Assembly: GCA_029547805.1 (NCBI GenBank)
Contig: JAKPOP010000016.1
Location: 1 to 64,000, forward strand
Source of the DNA: Deltaproteobacteria bacterium
GTDB taxonomy: Bacteria; Myxococcota_A; UBA9042; DTJE01
Reading direction: 5' to 3'
DNA: 64,000 bases
The notes beneath the pieces were generated by a model. That model worked only from the letters and a program-made list of their open reading frames with translations. It was not told the DNA's origin and did no database searches. Both the position numbers and the translations under genes were made by a program. The first letter of the stretch is position 1. Each line of letters opens with the position of its first letter. Positions 62,105 to 64,000 of this stretch are shown piece by piece.

Positions 62105-63324
62105 CCCTGGCCCTCCCACCGGCGGAAGATCACGACGCCGTTCTGGCCTCCGAAGGCGAAGGAATTGCTGGCCACATGCCGCAGCGGGGCCCGGCGGGGC
62201 CCGTCGGCCACGTAGTCCAGGTCGCACTCGGGGTCCGGTGTGGTGAGGTTCAAGGTCGGGGGAATCACGCCCTCGACCAGGGCCCTCACGGTCAGCACCG
62301 CCTCGACCCCGGCGGCCCCCGAGAGGCAGTGCCCGGTGGCCCCCTTCGTCGAGGAGACGGGCATCCGCCGGGCATGGGCCCCGAAGACCCGGTGAATCGC
62401 CTGGGTCTCGTAGAGGTCGTTCAGGGGGGTCGAGGTCCCGTGGGCATTGACATGGTCGATGTCCTCCGGGGAGAGGCCCGCCCGGGCCAGCGCCAGTTCC
62501 ATCGTCCGGGCCATGCCCACGCCGCCGGGCTCCGGCGACAGGATGTTGTAGGCCTCGCTGGAGAGCCCCGGACGGTACATGACAGCCAGGATCCGAGCCC
62601 CCCGGCGTTGGGCATGGGCCAGGCTCTCCAGCACCAGGAAACCGGCCCCCTCCCCCATCACGAAGCCCTTGCGCCGGGCGTCGAAGGGCCGGGACAGGCC
62701 CGCCACGTCGTCATCCGGTTCCGCCAGGGCCATCAGGGCCGTGAACCCCCGGATGTCCAGCGGATTCAGGGCCGATTCGGCCGCGCCGGCCAGCACCACG
62801 TCGCAATCCCCTCGGACGATCCAGTCCCAGGCGGCGGCCAGGGCATAGGTCCCGCTGCTGCACGCGGTGCTGACCACCATCGACGGCCCGGTCCAGTGTC
62901 CCCGAAGGGAGATCCAGGCCGCCGAGGCGGAAGTCATGTTCCGGAGAATGCGGTTCGGGTCCTCCTGGTCGCCGGTGGGGGCATAGCCGGTCCCCGTAGC
63001 CCCCACCACGACCCCGACCCGGGTCGGGTCCATGCCGTCCGACGAGAACCCCGCGTCCTCCATCGCCGCCTCCGCACAGGCGACGGCCATCTGAGTGGCC
63101 CGGGTCATCTGGCTCCGGGTCCGGGGCTTGATCCGTTCTCGAAAGACCTCGTCGGCCCCCTCGGGCAGTTCCACGCCCACCGGGACCTCCAGTCCCGCGG
63201 GGTCGAAGTGGGTGTAGCGCCGGATCACGCGCCTGCGGTCCAGGATGCCCCGCCAGGTCGCTTCCAGGTCCAGGCCAAGCCCGGTCATGCACCCCAGGCC
63301 GGTGACCGCCACGACCGGTTCCAT
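62101..63324 (-). CDS. 3-oxoacyl-ACP synthase II-like (KAS II) enzyme
   Basis: The 407-residue product has the full Cys-His-His triad of elongating ketosynthases: STACSSG (C155), NAHGTSTPLND and TKGATGHCLSGAAG, then SNSFAFGGQN at the C-terminus. It would extend the acyl chain with malonyl-ACP. It lies one base downstream of the thioesterase gene. Confidence 0.93.
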   Translation of the reverse strand: MEPVVAVTGLGCMTGLGLDLEATWRGILDRRRVIRRYTHFDPAGLEVPVGVELPEGADEVFRERIKPRTRSQMTRATQMAVACAEAAMEDAGFSSDGMDPTRVGVVVGATGTGYAPTGDQEDPNRILRNMTSASAAWISLRGHWTGPSMVVSTACSSGTYALAAAWDWIVRGDCDVVLAGAAESALNPLDIRGFTALMALAEPDDDVAGLSRPFDARRKGFVMGEGAGFLVLESLAHAQRRGARILAVMYRPGLSSEAYNILSPEPGGVGMARTMELALARAGLSPEDIDHVNAHGTSTPLNDLYETQAIHRVFGAHARRMPVSSTKGATGHCLSGAAGVEAVLTVRALVEGVIPPTLNLTTPDPECDLDYVADGPRRAPLRHVASNSFAFGGQNGVVIFRRWEGQG

Positions 63325-63325
63325 C

Positions 63326-63739
63326 TCACTCCTTCCCGGGGTCCCCCACCGGAACCCCGACCCGCAGAAATGCCTCGGGCACCGGGGCCGGTCCCCCTCC
63401 AACCGGGTCCAGGAAGGCAATCACGCTCCGGGCCCGGGCCACCAGTTCCCCGGCCCGGACGATGCGATAGTCCAGGGTCAGGCGGAAGTCGTCGGCCTCC
63501 CGCAACCGGACCTCGACCTCCAGTCGATCCATCAGGCGGGCCGGCCGGAGGAAGCGCATCGAGAGGTCCGCCATCACTGGCAGGCAGCCATCGGGGTGCA
63601 CCGGAAGGCCCCGTTCCAGCAGGAACCGCAGCCGGGCCCGCTCCAGGTAGGCCACCAGCCGGGCGTGGTGGGCAATGCCGTAGGAGTCCACGTCCTCGAA
63701 CTCGACCGTCACGGGCACCCGCAGGACCCCATCCCTCAT
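63326..63739 (-). CDS. Hot-dog fold acyl-CoA thioesterase (YbgC/FadM-like)
   Basis: The 137-residue product has the 4-hydroxybenzoyl-CoA thioesterase-family start, FEDVDSYGIAHHARLVAYLERAR, with the catalytic Asp. It would release the finished acyl chain. It overlaps the PPTase gene by ATGA and precedes KAS II by one base. Confidence 0.87.
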   Translation of the reverse strand: MRDGVLRVPVTVEFEDVDSYGIAHHARLVAYLERARLRFLLERGLPVHPDGCLPVMADLSMRFLRPARLMDRLEVEVRLREADDFRLTLDYRIVRAGELVARARSVIAFLDPVGGGPAPVPEAFLRVGVPVGDPGKE

Positions 63740-64000
63740 CCCGCCTCCCCTTCCCGCGACGACGGGCCATCATGGATCAGCACCGCGGCCCGCACCTCCT
63801 GGGAGTCCTGCCAGACGTGAACCTCCAGCACCATTCCCCGGAGCCGGTCAGCCAGATCCCCGTGCAGTCGAACCGCCGTCCGGCCCGTCCCCGGTTCGAT
63901 GTTCACCTCGCACTCCCGCAGGTCGTAGGGCTCCTCCAGGGCCTTCCAGAGGGCCTCCTTGACGCAGAAGCCTGCACAGAGCCGCACGGCATCCCACTCC
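63736..64000 (-). CDS. 4'-phosphopantetheinyl transferase superfamily protein, 5' part outside window
   Basis: Only the C-terminal 87 residues lie in the window. FCVKEALWKALEEP matches the Lys-Glu-Ala core of Sfp/EntD/AcpS-type PPTases, and the following beta strands fit the fold. The N-terminal half is beyond base 64000. It is the first visible gene of the operon; an acyl carrier protein gene is expected further upstream. Confidence 0.7.
   Translation of the reverse strand, partial: EWDAVRLCAGFCVKEALWKALEEPYDLRECEVNIEPGTGRTAVRLHGDLADRLRGMVLEVHVWQDSQEVRAAVLIHDGPSSREGEAG

Overview
This is a GC-rich, gene-dense bacterial window. The host looks like a member of the Myxococcota or a nearby deltaproteobacterial lineage. 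The signs are a MYXO-CTERM-like tail on a secreted amidase, a lipoprotein with a long Asp/Gly/Glu-rich linker, a Ser/Thr kinase with a C-terminal membrane anchor, and B12-type radical SAM enzymes. This placement is an inference; there is no rRNA gene to confirm it.

Layout. (1) 0.2-5.3 kb: a + strand run with an exported nuclease/phosphatase-like lipoprotein, folK, a lipoprotein, a small membrane protein and an EF-hand membrane protein. (2) 5.3-9.7 kb: a minus-strand locus with a RiPP-type radical SAM enzyme translationally coupled to a class I isoprenoid synthase-like protein. After it, under its own strong promoter, come a small Lys/Ala/Pro-rich protein and a papain-like protease. (3) 9.8-13.4 kb: the conserved rpmH-rnpA-yidD-yidC-jag operon behind a near-consensus promoter. 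(4) 13.3-31.5 kb: household and envelope genes: ftsE-ftsX-envC-like-deacetylase, two polytopic glycosyltransferase-like proteins, a TSUP transporter pair, cardiolipin synthase, a multidomain amidase, a Ser/Thr kinase, and hemB-rnj-rimI.

(5) 31.6-53.5 kb is accessory DNA. It holds a class II Fic protein, tRNA-Ala(GGC), a MOSC protein, a decayed IS3-family copy, a seven-gene overlapping operon and a second, frameshifted IS3-family copy in the same orientation. The operon encodes an HTH protein, two N6-adenine methylases each with an N-terminal nuclease-like domain, a type I S subunit, a giant NERD-pseudokinase-kinase-NTPase, a 554-aa protein of unknown function and an 1831-aa HerA-type ATPase. 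Gene content and order resemble the methylation-associated defence system (MADS), but a second methylase occupies the place where I recall the mad3/mad4 genes. The right IS sits on the 5' end of a host sugar transferase gene.

(6) 53.4-64 kb: the truncated sugar transferase and a B12-type radical SAM gene face a minus-strand operon that runs off the window. That operon encodes a phosphopantetheinyl transferase, hot-dog thioesterase, KAS II, KAS III, acyltransferase, 3-hydroxyacyl-CoA dehydrogenase, two enoyl-CoA hydratases, a small second PPTase and another radical SAM enzyme. It looks like a specialised acyl-chain or polyketide pathway whose acyl carrier protein lies outside the window.

The strongest candidates for something new are the IS-bracketed MADS-like island, the radical SAM/isoprenoid-synthase pair, and the acyl-assembly operon with its mixed ACP- and CoA-type enzymes.
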